Source of the DNA: an uncultured Bacteroidia bacterium
GTDB taxonomy: Bacteria > Bacteroidota > Bacteroidia > Bacteroidales > F082
DNA: 64,000 nucleotides
Reading direction: 5' to 3'
Assembly (NCBI GenBank): GCA_902774295.1
Contig: CACYHP010000002.1
Span: 124,001-188,000 of the forward strand
The notes beneath the pieces are model-generated. The model was not told the DNA's origin. It worked only from the letters and a program-made list of their open reading frames with translations, and made no database searches. Made by a program: the position numbers and the translations under genes. Positions within the stretch are counted from its first letter, which is position 1. Each line of letters begins with the position of its first letter. Of the stretch, positions 41,818-50,770 are shown piece by piece.

Positions 41818-43308
41818 TTAATTTCCTCCATTTAACCTGATGAGCGTCGATATCACACGACCTGCGCCACCGCCCTCGCCTTCAGTTATGACATGAACCT
41901 GACCGGCATCATCGCCAATGACACTGAAGAAGAAATTCAGCCTGCGACCGTCAAGAAGCATGCAATAGCTCGTGAAAGCCAATGAGTTATGGTTAAACTC
42001 CCATTCTGCATTAGAGCCAACCACAATCTGTCCCTCATATTGACTGATGTCATCCCAGACAATCTCATGATCTACAGCCATCATGGCAGACATGTCACAA
42101 ACTCTGAATAACGTAGGATTCATTTGGTTATCAAGGACATAAGCCACGCCATCGACATATTCCGTAGCGTCGTTCGGATAATATGTCGGCAACGCCTGAG
42201 TTGTAAAATATCCCGTCTCAGGATACAAAGTGTTGATATTGCCGTTTTGCAGCCAAAACATGTGATCGTCACGGAACACTGGATTATAATAGCCTATGCT
42301 GCTCGGTTCAAGTTTGACCCAATAATCCACATCTGCTATCGCGGCACTCACGCTGACTGTCTCATTGTTCAAATCGACTTCAACCTTACGGAAATCTGTT
42401 ACCGTATACTGCTCATAGATGTTTGTCACCATGACATACAGGCGCTCGTCTACCGAAAACAGCTTGCTGATTGTCTCCAGCGCATTGTTGAAATTAGGCA
42501 CTATCACCTGCGCAATCTTCAATGATCCAGGGAAAATCACAAACGGCAGGTAGTTAAAATAACCTTGACTTATGTTATAGGCTATCGTAGCGCCAACAAC
42601 GCCGTCGTTTTTCGCCGGATAAACGCTCTGCGGCTGAATGCCATCCGGAATCATTGTGCTTACCTGAATACTGTTGCCATTATCTTTCAGATAATAAATC
42701 TGACTTCCATCGAAATCATGCTTCACGTTAACAATATCGCCACCATATTGCTCAACAAGACCGTAATAATCCGATGGGCGTTCTAAACCATAATTCACTT
42801 CGTTCCACGGACGGCCGTCTTCCAAAGACCATTTGAAGATGGCTCCATCGCTCTTTCTCACGAGATAATGGATTCCATCATACATACTTATCAACCCATT
42901 GATGGCATTACGTTCATCTTCGCTAAGTTGTTCAATATCAGGATAATAATGACGGCAGTCGAAAAGCCACAGCCAGTCTTCGCCAATCTGATAGATGTAA
43001 TGAATTTTCAGCTGCAGATTGGCTTTCACGAGATTTGCAATGCCTTCGTCGCCCTCCACCTCGATGGTGTATTCCACCGACTCAAGTATGCCTTGGTCAT
43101 TCACGATATATAACGGTGAGTATTGTGGGTCATCTTTCGCGGGAGTGTCAGCAAGAGCGAGCATTTGCGCATGGGTAAGATCCATCTTTTTGAATGTCAT
43201 ACTGCTCAAACCATGACCGTGGTCGCCACCATCGTTTTTCTTGCAGCCGGAGCACATCATAAGCAGCATCGCCACTGCCAGCATAAAATTAAATGTTCTT
43301 GTCTTCAT
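41818..43308 (-). CDS. Unknown lipoprotein, paralogue of the one at 27445-28914
   Basis: A 496-residue lipoprotein, lipobox MCSGC with Cys22. It shares with its paralogue the opening block (MTFKKMDLTHAQMLALA), LYIVNDQGILESVEYTIE, WLWLFDCRHYYPD, YLVRKSDGAIFKWSLEDG, and the ending AGRVISTLIRL. Both are beta-rich with regularly placed Asp/Gly turns. A Gly-rich patch (EGEGGGAGR) near the end is particular to this copy. No recognised family. It is followed by the thioesterase gene and preceded by the TACCTTTG box at 43334-43341. Confidence 0.7.
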   Translation of the reverse strand: MKTRTFNFMLAVAMLLMMCSGCKKNDGGDHGHGLSSMTFKKMDLTHAQMLALADTPAKDDPQYSPLYIVNDQGILESVEYTIEVEGDEGIANLVKANLQLKIHYIYQIGEDWLWLFDCRHYYPDIEQLSEDERNAINGLISMYDGIHYLVRKSDGAIFKWSLEDGRPWNEVNYGLERPSDYYGLVEQYGGDIVNVKHDFDGSQIYYLKDNGNSIQVSTMIPDGIQPQSVYPAKNDGVVGATIAYNISQGYFNYLPFVIFPGSLKIAQVIVPNFNNALETISKLFSVDERLYVMVTNIYEQYTVTDFRKVEVDLNNETVSVSAAIADVDYWVKLEPSSIGYYNPVFRDDHMFWLQNGNINTLYPETGYFTTQALPTYYPNDATEYVDGVAYVLDNQMNPTLFRVCDMSAMMAVDHEIVWDDISQYEGQIVVGSNAEWEFNHNSLAFTSYCMLLDGRRLNFFFSVIGDDAGQVHVITEGEGGGAGRVISTLIRLNGGN

Positions 43309-43333
43309 ATCTTTTTAGATTTAAATCTGACCG

Positions 43334-43341
43334 CAAAGGTA
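43334..43341 (-). promoter_or_regulatory. -7 box (TACCTTTG) of the second unknown lipoprotein gene
   Basis: Identical octamer to that before the paralogue at 27445-28914, 25 bp before the start at 43308. Confidence 0.55.
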
Positions 43342-43370
43342 GGATACTTTTTTTAAAAAAACAATTTTTT

Positions 43371-43667
43371 TTACATTGTTTCTATGTAAAAACTTACCGG
43401 GCGGAATCCGTCGTTGCAGCTTATCATCGCAGAATTAGGGTTTTTCATCCAGCCGTCGTAGAAATTACCGCGACCTGCAGCGAGTTCCTGCACAAACCAG
43501 CGCATCGACTCCCATGCACTCTCGCACATCCCCTCAGGCTTGGCTCCGTCGACAGAAATCCAGGTCTGGCCTTCGTGCACGTCGCAAGTGTGCTCAATCG
43601 GATTCTCATATTTTTCTTGCAAATCCGTATAGTTTGCTTTTCGTATGGCTGTGATTTTGATGTTCAT
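43371..43667 (-). CDS. TIGR04076-like small protein
   Basis: A 98-residue protein: KITAIRKANYTDLQEKYENP, CDVHEGQTWIS, GMCESAWESMRWFVQELAAG and FYDGWMKNPNSAMISCNDGF, a pattern I associate with the TIGR04076 family. Three Cys (HTCDV, EGMCE, MISCND) may bind a metal or cofactor. No signal peptide. Function unknown. It overlaps the CDF transporter gene by 4 bp, so the two are co-translated. Confidence 0.8.
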   Translation of the reverse strand: MNIKITAIRKANYTDLQEKYENPIEHTCDVHEGQTWISVDGAKPEGMCESAWESMRWFVQELAAGRGNFYDGWMKNPNSAMISCNDGFRPVSFYIETM

Positions 43668-44554
43668 ATCTGTTCAAACGGTTCGACATGCACTCCCACG
43701 TGCGTCTCTTTGCCGTATTTGCTTCTTAAAAGGTTTTCTATTTCCGTTGCTTTGTCGTGTGCTTCGCGCAATGTGATGTCGCCGTCCATCTTGATGTGCA
43801 GTTCGATGGCGTAGTGGTTTCCGATGCGTCGAGTCTTGAGGTTGTGCGGGTTGCCGACATTATCCACTTCCGAGACAATCTGAAGTATCTCCTGTTCCAC
43901 ACTCTCGGGCAGTGCCTTGTCGGTGAGGTCGCCGAAGCCGTCTTTAAGCAGATCGAATGCCACCTTGCCGATGAAAACGCCCACCACCACTGAGGCTATC
44001 GGGTCGAGGATGACCCATTTATGACCGAGTAATATGGCGCCTCCGATGCCTATCAGAGTGCCTATTGACGAGAGTGCGTCGCTTCGATGGTGCCACGCGT
44101 TGGCCTCCAGAGCCTGCGACTGCAGCTTACGTGCTTTAATTATCGAATATCTGTAAACGGCTTCTTTCAGCAATATCGAAATAATCGCCGCCCACAATGC
44201 GAGCATTCCCGGTGCCTCCAGAGGCTTGCCTTCCAAGAAATCGTCAATCTTCAGGACACCGTCGCAGATGATGCCGAGAGCCACCACAACGAGCATTAAC
44301 CCAATGATAGTCAACGCTACAGTCTCATACTTCCCATGACCATACTCATGCGACTTGTCCTTCGGCCTACCGCTGATTTTCACAAAAACGAGGACCACGA
44401 TATCCGTCAGAAAATCAGACGACGAATGCACTGCGTCGGCTATCATGGCAGAGCTGTGACCCAGCACACCCGCCACGAACTTCATCACGAGCAGCAGCAC
44501 GTTGACCACGCTGCCGACGATGGTGACTTTGAATATCTCTTGGGTCCTGTTCAT
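43664..44554 (-). CDS. Cation diffusion facilitator family transporter
   Basis: A 296-residue inner membrane metal exporter. Six helices; the zinc-site motifs are SSAMIADAVHSSSDFLTD in the second helix (His and Asp) and ANAWHHRSDALSS in the fifth. The C-terminal cytoplasmic domain (GNPHNLKTRRIGNHYAIELH) is the dimerising regulatory domain. It resembles FieF/YiiP-type Zn/Fe exporters. Metal specificity cannot be read with certainty. Confidence 0.93.
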   Translation of the reverse strand: MNRTQEIFKVTIVGSVVNVLLLVMKFVAGVLGHSSAMIADAVHSSSDFLTDIVVLVFVKISGRPKDKSHEYGHGKYETVALTIIGLMLVVVALGIICDGVLKIDDFLEGKPLEAPGMLALWAAIISILLKEAVYRYSIIKARKLQSQALEANAWHHRSDALSSIGTLIGIGGAILLGHKWVILDPIASVVVGVFIGKVAFDLLKDGFGDLTDKALPESVEQEILQIVSEVDNVGNPHNLKTRRIGNHYAIELHIKMDGDITLREAHDKATEIENLLRSKYGKETHVGVHVEPFEQI

Positions 44555-44574
44555 ATTTTCATCTTAGACAGATT

Positions 44575-45036
44575 TTATCGTATCTGATAATTTCGCATTC
44601 TGTCCTCCGCCATCGCCTCGTATTTCGTGCCTTTGCGGCCATAATTCACGTACGGATGGATGCTGATGCCGCCACGCGGGACGAACAGTCCGACTACCTC
44701 GATGTAACGGGGATTCATCAGCTTAACAAGGTCGTTGAGGATGATATTGACCACATCTTCATGGAAATCACCGTGATTTCTGAAGGAGAAGAGATACAGC
44801 TTCAAGCTCTTGCTCTCCACCATTTTCTCATCCGGGATATACAAAATCTTGATTTCACCGAAGTCGGGCTGGCTGGTGATTGGGCAAAGCGTGGTGAACT
44901 CAGGGCAGTTGAACTGCACCCAGTAGTCGCGCTCAGGATGACGGTTTTCGAAGGCCTCGAGGACCTCCGGTGCGTATGTCTCAGGTATTTCGGCCTTGTG
45001 GCCCAATGACTGCAGATTATCTTTCTCTCTATTCAT
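44575..45036 (-). CDS. queF: PreQ1 synthase (NADPH-dependent 7-cyano-7-deazaguanine reductase)
   Basis: A 153-residue enzyme that reduces preQ0 to preQ1, the last free-base step of queuosine synthesis. The catalytic Cys51 and Asp58 are in [15 protein letters not shown], and [17 protein letters not shown] is the QueF motif. It is the short, single-domain type. It is the last of four queuosine genes behind a probable preQ1 riboswitch. Confidence 0.97.
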   Translation of the reverse strand: MNREKDNLQSLGHKAEIPETYAPEVLEAFENRHPERDYWVQFNCPEFTTLCPITSQPDFGEIKILYIPDEKMVESKSLKLYLFSFRNHGDFHEDVVNIILNDLVKLMNPRYIEVVGLFVPRGGISIHPYVNYGRKGTKYEAMAEDRMRNYQIR

Positions 45037-45038
45037 AA

Positions 45039-45623
45039 CTATCTGATATTTAATATTTTATGTGTCTGCAAAGACAATCTCCACTCAGGGTTTTCTTTGC
45101 AAAATTCAATTGTTTTCTTGATTATTTCTTTGTTTTTTTCAGCGTCGCCGGTGTCGCAAGGCTGCAAGAAACGGTGTTTTACATTTATATTTCCATAAAA
45201 TTTCGGTTCATTCTCACCATCAAAAACCACCTTCAATTCATCGGCTTCGCGCAAAACCGGCGTCGCTTTCTCGCCTAAAAACGCGTCTTTCGGCGAAAGT
45301 GTGATCCAGTCGACGTTTTCAGGCAGCTCTATGGTGCCGTTGGTCTCGACAGCCACTGTCTTACCCAGGAGATGAAGCATCTCCACCAGTGACTCGGTGA
45401 GCTGAAGCGCGGGCTCGCCACCTGTCACGACCACCAGATTAGCCTTATATCTCGACACCTCTTCTATGATGTCGCCTTCGGTCATCTCCTTGCCGTCGGC
45501 GTGGTTGGTGTCGCAGAAAGGGCACTGGAGGTTGCATCCGCTGAAACGGATGAACACGGCAGGCATCCCGGTGTTGAAGCCCTCGCCCTGCAGCGAATAG
45601 AATATCTCGTTGACTCGCATCAT
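45039..45623 (-). CDS. queE: 7-carboxy-7-deazaguanine synthase
   Basis: A 194-residue radical SAM enzyme that converts carboxytetrahydropterin to carboxydeazaguanine. The cluster motif [11 protein letters not shown] gives Cys30, Cys34 and Cys37; [13 protein letters not shown] is the family N-terminus and [11 protein letters not shown] the SAM-binding GGE motif. It overlaps queD by one base and is 2 bp before queF. Confidence 0.97.
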   Translation of the reverse strand: MMRVNEIFYSLQGEGFNTGMPAVFIRFSGCNLQCPFCDTNHADGKEMTEGDIIEEVSRYKANLVVVTGGEPALQLTESLVEMLHLLGKTVAVETNGTIELPENVDWITLSPKDAFLGEKATPVLREADELKVVFDGENEPKFYGNINVKHRFLQPCDTGDAEKNKEIIKKTIEFCKENPEWRLSLQTHKILNIR

Positions 45624-45955
45624 CAGTCTTTTTCGTAAGTGGCGATGTTGCCTGTGGTTTCCTGCACGTCGACGCGGTAGCAGTTAGTTATCTGGTCGCA
45701 GCACCAGCGTGCTATGTTTTCCGCTGTCGGGTTGCATTTCAGCACCTCGTTGACGACTTTATGGTCAAGAGACTCTACGATGCGGTTTTTTATCTCCGAG
45801 AAATCGACCACCATGCCGTTTTTGTCGAGTTCTTTGGCTTTGCAGTAGATGGTGATGATCCAGTTATGTCCGTGCAGTGAGCAGCATTTGCTTGGGTAAT
45901 CGAGCGTCAGCTGATGAGCGCCTGCCACTTCTATCGTTTTCTTGATGTAATACAT
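45623..45955 (-). CDS. queD: 6-carboxytetrahydropterin synthase
   Basis: A 110-residue enzyme acting on dihydroneopterin triphosphate. Zinc-binding His14, His28 and His30 lie in AGAHQLT and SLHGHNW, and Cys24 is the catalytic Cys. FSEIKNRIVESLDHKVVNEV and PTAENIARW complete the motif set. It is 3 bp behind queC. Confidence 0.96.
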   Translation of the reverse strand: MYYIKKTIEVAGAHQLTLDYPSKCCSLHGHNWIITIYCKAKELDKNGMVVDFSEIKNRIVESLDHKVVNEVLKCNPTAENIARWCCDQITNCYRVDVQETTGNIATYEKD

Positions 45956-45958
45956 TTT

Positions 45959-46633
45959 TCAGTCCTCGTAGTTTGTTGGGTCAATGATTCCGGCTTCTTT
46001 GAAAGCCTCTTTTCTTTCCTGGCATGTGCCGCAGCGTCCGCAATGGCGTTCTTTCCCGCGGTAGCACGAATAAGTCTTGCCGTAGTCGATGCCTAACGCG
46101 ACGCCTTTTTTCACGATGTCGCCCTTGGTGATGTTGGTGTACGGTGCTGCGAGCTTCACGCCTTCGTAGGTGCCTGCCGTCATTGCCGAGTCCATTGCTT
46201 TGACGAATTCGGGGCGGCAGTCGGGGTAGATGGCGTGGTCGCCGCCGTGGTTGGCGATGAGCACGCGTTTCAGTCCGCGGCTCTCGGCAAGTCCGCACGC
46301 CACAGAGAGCATGATGCCGTTGCGGAAGGGCACCACGGTGGAGCGCATGTTCTCGTCGTCGTAGTTGCCTTCGGGGATGGCGTCGGCGCCCGCTGTCAGC
46401 GAGGAGTCGAAGTATTTCCCTATGAAGGCGAGGTCGATGACGATATGTTCTATGCCCAGATGCTCGCAATGCCAGCGGGCGCAGGCTATCTCACGCGCAG
46501 CGTGGTTGCTGCCGTAGTCGAAGGTGACGGCCATAGCAACACGCTCGCGCTCCTCATACAGAAGCGTGGTCGAGTCGAGTCCGCCGGAATAAATAATGAC
46601 CGAATCTTTTGTCGGTTCTGTGTTCTTTATCAT
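45959..46633 (-). CDS. queC: 7-cyano-7-deazaguanine synthase
   Basis: A 224-residue enzyme that makes preQ0 from carboxydeazaguanine with ATP and ammonia. The ATP pyrophosphatase loop IIYSGGLDSTTLL is at 13-25, and the zinc Cys cluster CYRGKERHCGRCGTCQ gives Cys190, 198, 201 and 204. First gene of the queC-queD-queE-queF operon; the ATG directly follows the riboswitch tail. Confidence 0.97.
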   Translation of the reverse strand: MIKNTEPTKDSVIIYSGGLDSTTLLYEERERVAMAVTFDYGSNHAAREIACARWHCEHLGIEHIVIDLAFIGKYFDSSLTAGADAIPEGNYDDENMRSTVVPFRNGIMLSVACGLAESRGLKRVLIANHGGDHAIYPDCRPEFVKAMDSAMTAGTYEGVKLAAPYTNITKGDIVKKGVALGIDYGKTYSCYRGKERHCGRCGTCQERKEAFKEAGIIDPTNYED

Positions 46634-46673
46634 GTCCTTGTTTTGTTAAAGGGGGTTTTCAAGTACCCCTGTG
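46634..46673 (-). promoter_or_regulatory. PreQ1-I riboswitch controlling queC-queD-queE-queF
   Basis: Read on the minus strand, a GGGG/CCCC stem encloses TACTTGAAAA and is followed by TTTAACAAAACAAGG. The tail TTAACAAAACAAGG equals the tail of the known Thermoanaerobacter tengcongensis preQ1-I aptamer, and CTTG in the loop can pair with CAAG in the tail to give the pseudoknot. The ATG comes two bases after it, so ligand binding would hide the ribosome site. The -7 box at 46684-46691 puts the transcript start just ahead of the aptamer. Confidence 0.8.
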
Positions 46674-46683
46674 TTTTGCGCTG

Positions 46684-46691
46684 CAAATATA
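46684..46691 (-). promoter_or_regulatory. -7 box (TATATTTG) of the queuosine operon
   Basis: Minus-strand TATATTTG located about 11 bp before the riboswitch. Confidence 0.6.
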
Positions 46692-46698
46692 CTAGTTT

Positions 46699-46765
46699 TT
46701 AGCCATTAGTCTTTAGTTTTTAGAATTTTTTTACTAATGGCTAATGACTAATGGCTAATGGCTAT
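46699..46765. repeat. ACTAATGGCTAATG repeat with inverted arm (family E), copy 1
   Basis: TTAGCCATTAGT (46699-46710) and ACTAATGGCTAA (46733-46744) form a 12 bp stem, followed by further direct copies of (T)GACTAATGGCTAATGGC. It ends at the stop codon of the kinase-like gene. A related copy is at 55080-55128. Confidence 0.75.
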
Positions 46766-47409
46766 TATAAATGTGGATAACGTTTTCTGATGTTTTCGGC
46801 AAGGAAGGCGGCGACGCTGTCTGTTGTGAGGTGCGACACGTTGATGACCAAGTCGTAGTTACGTGCGTCGTAGCGCGACACTCCTGCGAAGGTCTTGGTG
46901 TAGTTTTCGCGGGCTTTGTCGACCATTTCGATGCGTTTGCGTGCGGCATCTTCATCGAGGGCGAACTGGTCCATGATGTGGCGCACGCGTGTGTTGATGT
47001 CGGCGATGAAGAAGATCTTCAATGCTGACGGGTTGTCTTTAAACACATGGAAGCCCGAGCGTCCGATGATGACGCAAGACTCTTTTTCGGCGAGTTCGCG
47101 GAGTATCTGAGCTTCGGCATAATATATCTGTTTCGAGGTGACTTCACGGTCTTCGGTGACGGTGTTGCACATCTCGCGGCTCAGGCTGAACTGTCTGTAA
47201 TACTGGCAGAAGTCGCCCCACCAGCCTGTCTTTTTCGCCTTGATACTCTCTATCTCCTCCACGGTGAGGTTAAATTGTTTTGTCAGTCTGTCGAGGATAT
47301 CCTTATCATACACGTTGACGCCGAGCAGGTTGCCCAATTTGCAGGCTATCTCTCTACCGCCTGATCCGAACTCGCGGTTTATTGCGATCACAAAATTACG
47401 TTTTTCCAT
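46765..47409 (-). CDS. Cytidylate kinase-like family protein
   Basis: A 214-residue protein with AINREFGSGGREIACKL, the P-loop region of the cytidylate_kin2 family, and VIIGRSGFHVF plus ARKRIEMVDKARENYTK. It is longer in the middle than canonical Cmk and lacks its exact motifs, so real substrate is uncertain. A minus-strand TATCTTTG is at 47438-47445. It is transcribed alone, or with queC across the repeat region. Confidence 0.85.
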   Translation of the reverse strand: MEKRNFVIAINREFGSGGREIACKLGNLLGVNVYDKDILDRLTKQFNLTVEEIESIKAKKTGWWGDFCQYYRQFSLSREMCNTVTEDREVTSKQIYYAEAQILRELAEKESCVIIGRSGFHVFKDNPSALKIFFIADINTRVRHIMDQFALDEDAARKRIEMVDKARENYTKTFAGVSRYDARNYDLVINVSHLTTDSVAAFLAENIRKRYPHL

Positions 47410-47437
47410 GTTAGTAAAATTAAAAAATTTGACAATG

Positions 47438-47445
47438 CAAAGATA
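47438..47445 (-). promoter_or_regulatory. -7 box (TATCTTTG) of the cytidylate kinase-like gene
   Basis: Minus-strand TATCTTTG, 28 bp before the start at 47409. Confidence 0.55.
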
Positions 47446-47477
47446 AAGTATTTTTATTAAATTTCAAAAAATAATAC

Positions 47478-47485
47478 TATTTTTG
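47478..47485 (+). promoter_or_regulatory. -7 box (TATTTTTG) of the C69 dipeptidase gene
   Basis: TATTTTTG, 20 bp before the ATG at 47506. Confidence 0.6.
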
Positions 47486-47505
47486 CAAAAACATTTAATT
47501 ACTGT

Positions 47506-49188
47506 ATGAAAAGACAAATATTTCTCACCCTACTTCTCGCCTTCACATACGGCGCCCTCGCCTGCACCAACCTCATCGTCGGCAAAAAAGCATCCACCGA
47601 CGGAAGCGTGATGTGCACCTATAACTGCGACGGATTCGGTTTCTCAGGATCGCTGTTCTACAGCCCCGCAGGACGACACGACAAAGACGAACTCATCGCC
47701 ATCCACGGATGGGGACCAACTCACGAAGGACAATACGTCAAACAAGTGGAATACACCTACAACGTCGTCGGACTGATGAACGAACACCAGGTCACCATCG
47801 TCGAGACCACCTTCGACGGCAGACTGGAACTCGTAAACAACGACGGACTCCTCGACTATTTCAGCCTCATGCGCCTCGCCCTGCAACGCTCGGCAACAGC
47901 CCGCGAAGCCATCCGCTGCATGGCGGAACTCGTCGAAGAATACGGCTACAACAGCAGCGGCGAGAGCATCACCGTGTGCGACCCCAACGAGGCCTGGATC
48001 ATGGAGATAATAGGCAAAGGCGAAGGCCGCAAAGGTGCCGTGTGGGTGGCGTTACGTATCCCCGACGACTGCATCTCGGCACACGCCAACCTCAGCAGAA
48101 TAAGACAGTTCCCGCAAGATAAGAAGAAAAGCATCAATAGCAAACAACTTAACAAGATCAACAAACCCGAAGTCGAATGCGTCTACGCCCACGATGTCAT
48201 CAGTTTTGCCCGTGAAAAAGGGTTTTATGAAGGCAGCGACAAAGACTTCTCTTTCCGCGACGCCTACTGCCCCATCGACTTCGAGAATGTGCGCTACGCC
48301 GACGCCCGCGTGTGGAGCTTCTTCCGCCATCACTGCTCGGATATGGACCAGTATCTGCCATATATCAACGGTGAGTTCGACGTCTGCGACGGCATGCCTC
48401 TGTGGGTGAAACCCGACGCCCCGCTCTCTTTACGCGACCTGCAACACGACATGCGCGACCACTTCGAAGGCACACCTCTCGACATGACTGCCGACATGAC
48501 TGCCGGTCCATGGGGAATGCCGATACGTCCGCTGCCGATGCATTTCCGCTCGACCGACAGCATCGACTACTACCGCGAACGCCCAATAGCCACACAACAA
48601 AGCGGCTTCACCATGACATGCCAGATGCGCTCATGGCTGCCCGACGACGTGGGCGGCGTCACATGGTTCAACTGCGACGATGCCGACATGGTGGCATACG
48701 TGCCGCTCTACTGCTGCATCACACAGGTGCCCGACTGCTTCCGACCGGAAAACAACCCCCGCAACGAGTTCAGCTTTGAATCGGCATTCTGGATGAACAA
48801 CTGGGTGGCAAACATGATATATCCTCGCTATTCGATGATGATCGGCGACCTCCGCATAGCCCAAAACGAGCTCGAAGATTATTATTTCGCCGACCAAGAA
48901 GAAGTGCTGAAAGCCATCGAGACGATGACAACAGCCGACCGACGCGACTATCTCAACAAGAAAAGCATAGCCTACGCCGACCGCATGATGCAACGCTGGG
49001 ATAAATTAGCCAAATACCTGATTGTCAGATACAACGACCAGATCAAACGCCGTGTCGACGAGAACGGCAACTTCCAACGTTGGGGTCACGAGACACCAGG
49101 CTACGACCAGCAGTTCATCGACGCCATCGGACCCGCCACCGGCGACCGATACAAACTAAACAATGTGATTGAACGCAGAGAACGTTAG
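47506..49188 (+). CDS. Secreted C69 family dipeptidase (PepD-like)
   Basis: A 560-residue Ntn-hydrolase. The signal peptide ends FTYGALA, directly before Cys20 of CTNLIVGKKASTDGSVMCTY; signal cleavage would expose this Cys as the N-terminal nucleophile, as needed in C69. GWGPTHEGQYVKQVEYTYNV and GVTWFNCDDADMVAYVPLY are family blocks. It releases amino acids from di- and oligopeptides in the periplasm. Its stop overlaps the stop of the convergent T9SS cargo gene by 4 bp. Confidence 0.93.
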   Translation: MKRQIFLTLLLAFTYGALACTNLIVGKKASTDGSVMCTYNCDGFGFSGSLFYSPAGRHDKDELIAIHGWGPTHEGQYVKQVEYTYNVVGLMNEHQVTIVETTFDGRLELVNNDGLLDYFSLMRLALQRSATAREAIRCMAELVEEYGYNSSGESITVCDPNEAWIMEIIGKGEGRKGAVWVALRIPDDCISAHANLSRIRQFPQDKKKSINSKQLNKINKPEVECVYAHDVISFAREKGFYEGSDKDFSFRDAYCPIDFENVRYADARVWSFFRHHCSDMDQYLPYINGEFDVCDGMPLWVKPDAPLSLRDLQHDMRDHFEGTPLDMTADMTAGPWGMPIRPLPMHFRSTDSIDYYRERPIATQQSGFTMTCQMRSWLPDDVGGVTWFNCDDADMVAYVPLYCCITQVPDCFRPENNPRNEFSFESAFWMNNWVANMIYPRYSMMIGDLRIAQNELEDYYFADQEEVLKAIETMTTADRRDYLNKKSIAYADRMMQRWDKLAKYLIVRYNDQIKRRVDENGNFQRWGHETPGYDQQFIDAIGPATGDRYKLNNVIERRER

Positions 49189-50690
49189 TTCTTCACGATT
49201 TTCACCGTTTTAACGCTGCTTTCATCAGAAATCTTGATGAAATACACGCCTTGCGTGAGCTCACTAAGGTCAAATTCGGCAATTCCGTCAACGATTTTAT
49301 CTGTCATGACTTGTTTGCCCAACATATCGAAAACAGCGACGTTACCTTCTGAAACATTAGCACTTACAGTGATTTTGCCACTTGTAGGATTTGGCATCAC
49401 AACCGCTTCTATATCCTGTTTCTCGACAACGGCATCATTACTGTTGCCAACCCACACGTCGTCGACGTAAACGCCTTCAGCATCGTGTCCAATGCCGTTA
49501 AAGACAATCTGATAGGCCTCCGATGGGTTCGGAAGCGGAATCGTCACGGTCTCCCAGTCGGTGGTGGCATCTGTGAAATTCACGAGGGTGTGCCAGCTGT
49601 CGTTTTTATCAGTGCGATAGCCTACAATAAGCTGGTCGACAGTGCCATAGTTCAGACCCAGCTGCTGCTTGTGGTTGAACCTCAAGACAGGGTTGGTGAC
49701 CGCCGTGATATCCATTGGGGTCGAGAAGAGCATTGCCTCGCCGCCCAGCCAGATGAAAAACGCGGTGTTATTCACGATAAGATATCCCGGGTCAATCACC
49801 CAGTTGTCGATACCCGAAACGATCTCCGTCTGCCAGCAAACGAAATTGTCAGACGCCTCAAAATCATCAAAATACGGCTCGTCGTCAGTCACGACGATGA
49901 CATCGCACAAGGTCTTGAATGTCACTGGCGTGGCCCATCCCGACTCATCGCCGCCACCGCATACCGCCTTCACCGAGAAGGTGTGGTCGGTCTGAGGCTC
50001 GAGGTTACTCACCGCAAATGGCTGAGTGTCAGCATTTATCATCTGACCGTCCAAATCGATGACCCAGCTCTCCTCGTTGCCTGTCGTCGACCATCCGAGA
50101 AGGGCTGAAGACGCTGAAATATCAGTGGCGTTAAGGCTTACCGGACGAGCACAGCCGCCCTCGCCTGCTATCTCGATATTATCGACAAAAATCATGTATC
50201 CACCCAAGCCACGGCCTAAAAACGACACCTGATATGTCGCCGAAAGGTCGGTCAAAGTGAACGTCTCCTCATAGAAATTCTGATAGTCGCTGATGCTGTA
50301 TGTGCCCAAAGTATGCCAGCTGTCGGTCTCCGATGAACGGTAGCTCACCACGAGCTCGTCCATGTCGTATAAGCCCATCATGGCATACGAGAAACTGAAA
50401 GTGGCTCCTGCGACACCCGAGATGTCCAAAACCGGCGAGATAAGTCGCGCCTCATCACCCACGTTGGTAAACGAGAACGCCGCCAAGGTCGTACCTGAGC
50501 CCGCCATCGTGGTCCAGTTGCCGGCGCCCACAGTCTCTACAGTCCAGCATTCGAAGGTCGTCCCTTCAAAATCTTCGATAAAAGGCTGGCTGTCGGTGAC
50601 AGTGAAATCGCATTGCGCTAAAGCGTTATTGACCGAAAACAACAATAAAATCGCTGTTAAAATTGTAGTAGTTAATCGTTTCATCATCAT
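49185..50690 (-). CDS. T9SS cargo with two choice-of-anchor J domains and a fibronectin-like domain
   Basis: A 501-residue exported protein; signal ends NNALAQ. Two MAM-like jelly-roll domains, at about 35-175 (IEDFEGTTFECWTVETVGAG and VISP-like LISPVLDISG) and 270-410 (DDFEASDNFVCWQTEI), flank a fibronectin-III-like stretch (LLGWSTTGNEESWVIDLDG). The last 75 residues are a type IX secretion sorting domain (MPNPTSGKITVSA, VFDMLGKQVM, LTQGVYFIKI, VKTVKIVKN). It would be attached to or released from the cell surface. Function is unknown; adhesion or glycan binding is a guess. Confidence 0.9.
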   Translation of the reverse strand: MMMKRLTTTILTAILLLFSVNNALAQCDFTVTDSQPFIEDFEGTTFECWTVETVGAGNWTTMAGSGTTLAAFSFTNVGDEARLISPVLDISGVAGATFSFSYAMMGLYDMDELVVSYRSSETDSWHTLGTYSISDYQNFYEETFTLTDLSATYQVSFLGRGLGGYMIFVDNIEIAGEGGCARPVSLNATDISASSALLGWSTTGNEESWVIDLDGQMINADTQPFAVSNLEPQTDHTFSVKAVCGGGDESGWATPVTFKTLCDVIVVTDDEPYFDDFEASDNFVCWQTEIVSGIDNWVIDPGYLIVNNTAFFIWLGGEAMLFSTPMDITAVTNPVLRFNHKQQLGLNYGTVDQLIVGYRTDKNDSWHTLVNFTDATTDWETVTIPLPNPSEAYQIVFNGIGHDAEGVYVDDVWVGNSNDAVVEKQDIEAVVMPNPTSGKITVSANVSEGNVAVFDMLGKQVMTDKIVDGIAEFDLSELTQGVYFIKISDESSVKTVKIVKN

Positions 50691-50712
50691 AATAATAAAG
50701 TTAATTTCTTTG

Positions 50713-50720
50713 CAAAAATA
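50713..50720 (-). promoter_or_regulatory. -7 box (TATTTTTG) of the T9SS cargo gene at 49185
   Basis: Minus-strand TATTTTTG, 22 bp before the start at 50690. Confidence 0.55.
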
Positions 50721-50751
50721 AAAATAATTTTCAATTCTCAGCGCTTTTTTC

Positions 50752-50759
50752 TAATTTTG
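50752..50759 (+). promoter_or_regulatory. -7 box (TAATTTTG) of the hexosaminidase gene
   Basis: TAATTTTG, 11 bp before the ATG at 50771. Confidence 0.6.
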
Positions 50760-50770
50760 CAGAAAAAATT

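Noticed and set aside
46699..46765. ACTAATGGCTAATG units considered as operator iterons of the queuosine operon
   Set aside because: A related sequence occurs at 55080-55128 at the end of an unrelated gene, so it is a dispersed repeat; the riboswitch explains the control.
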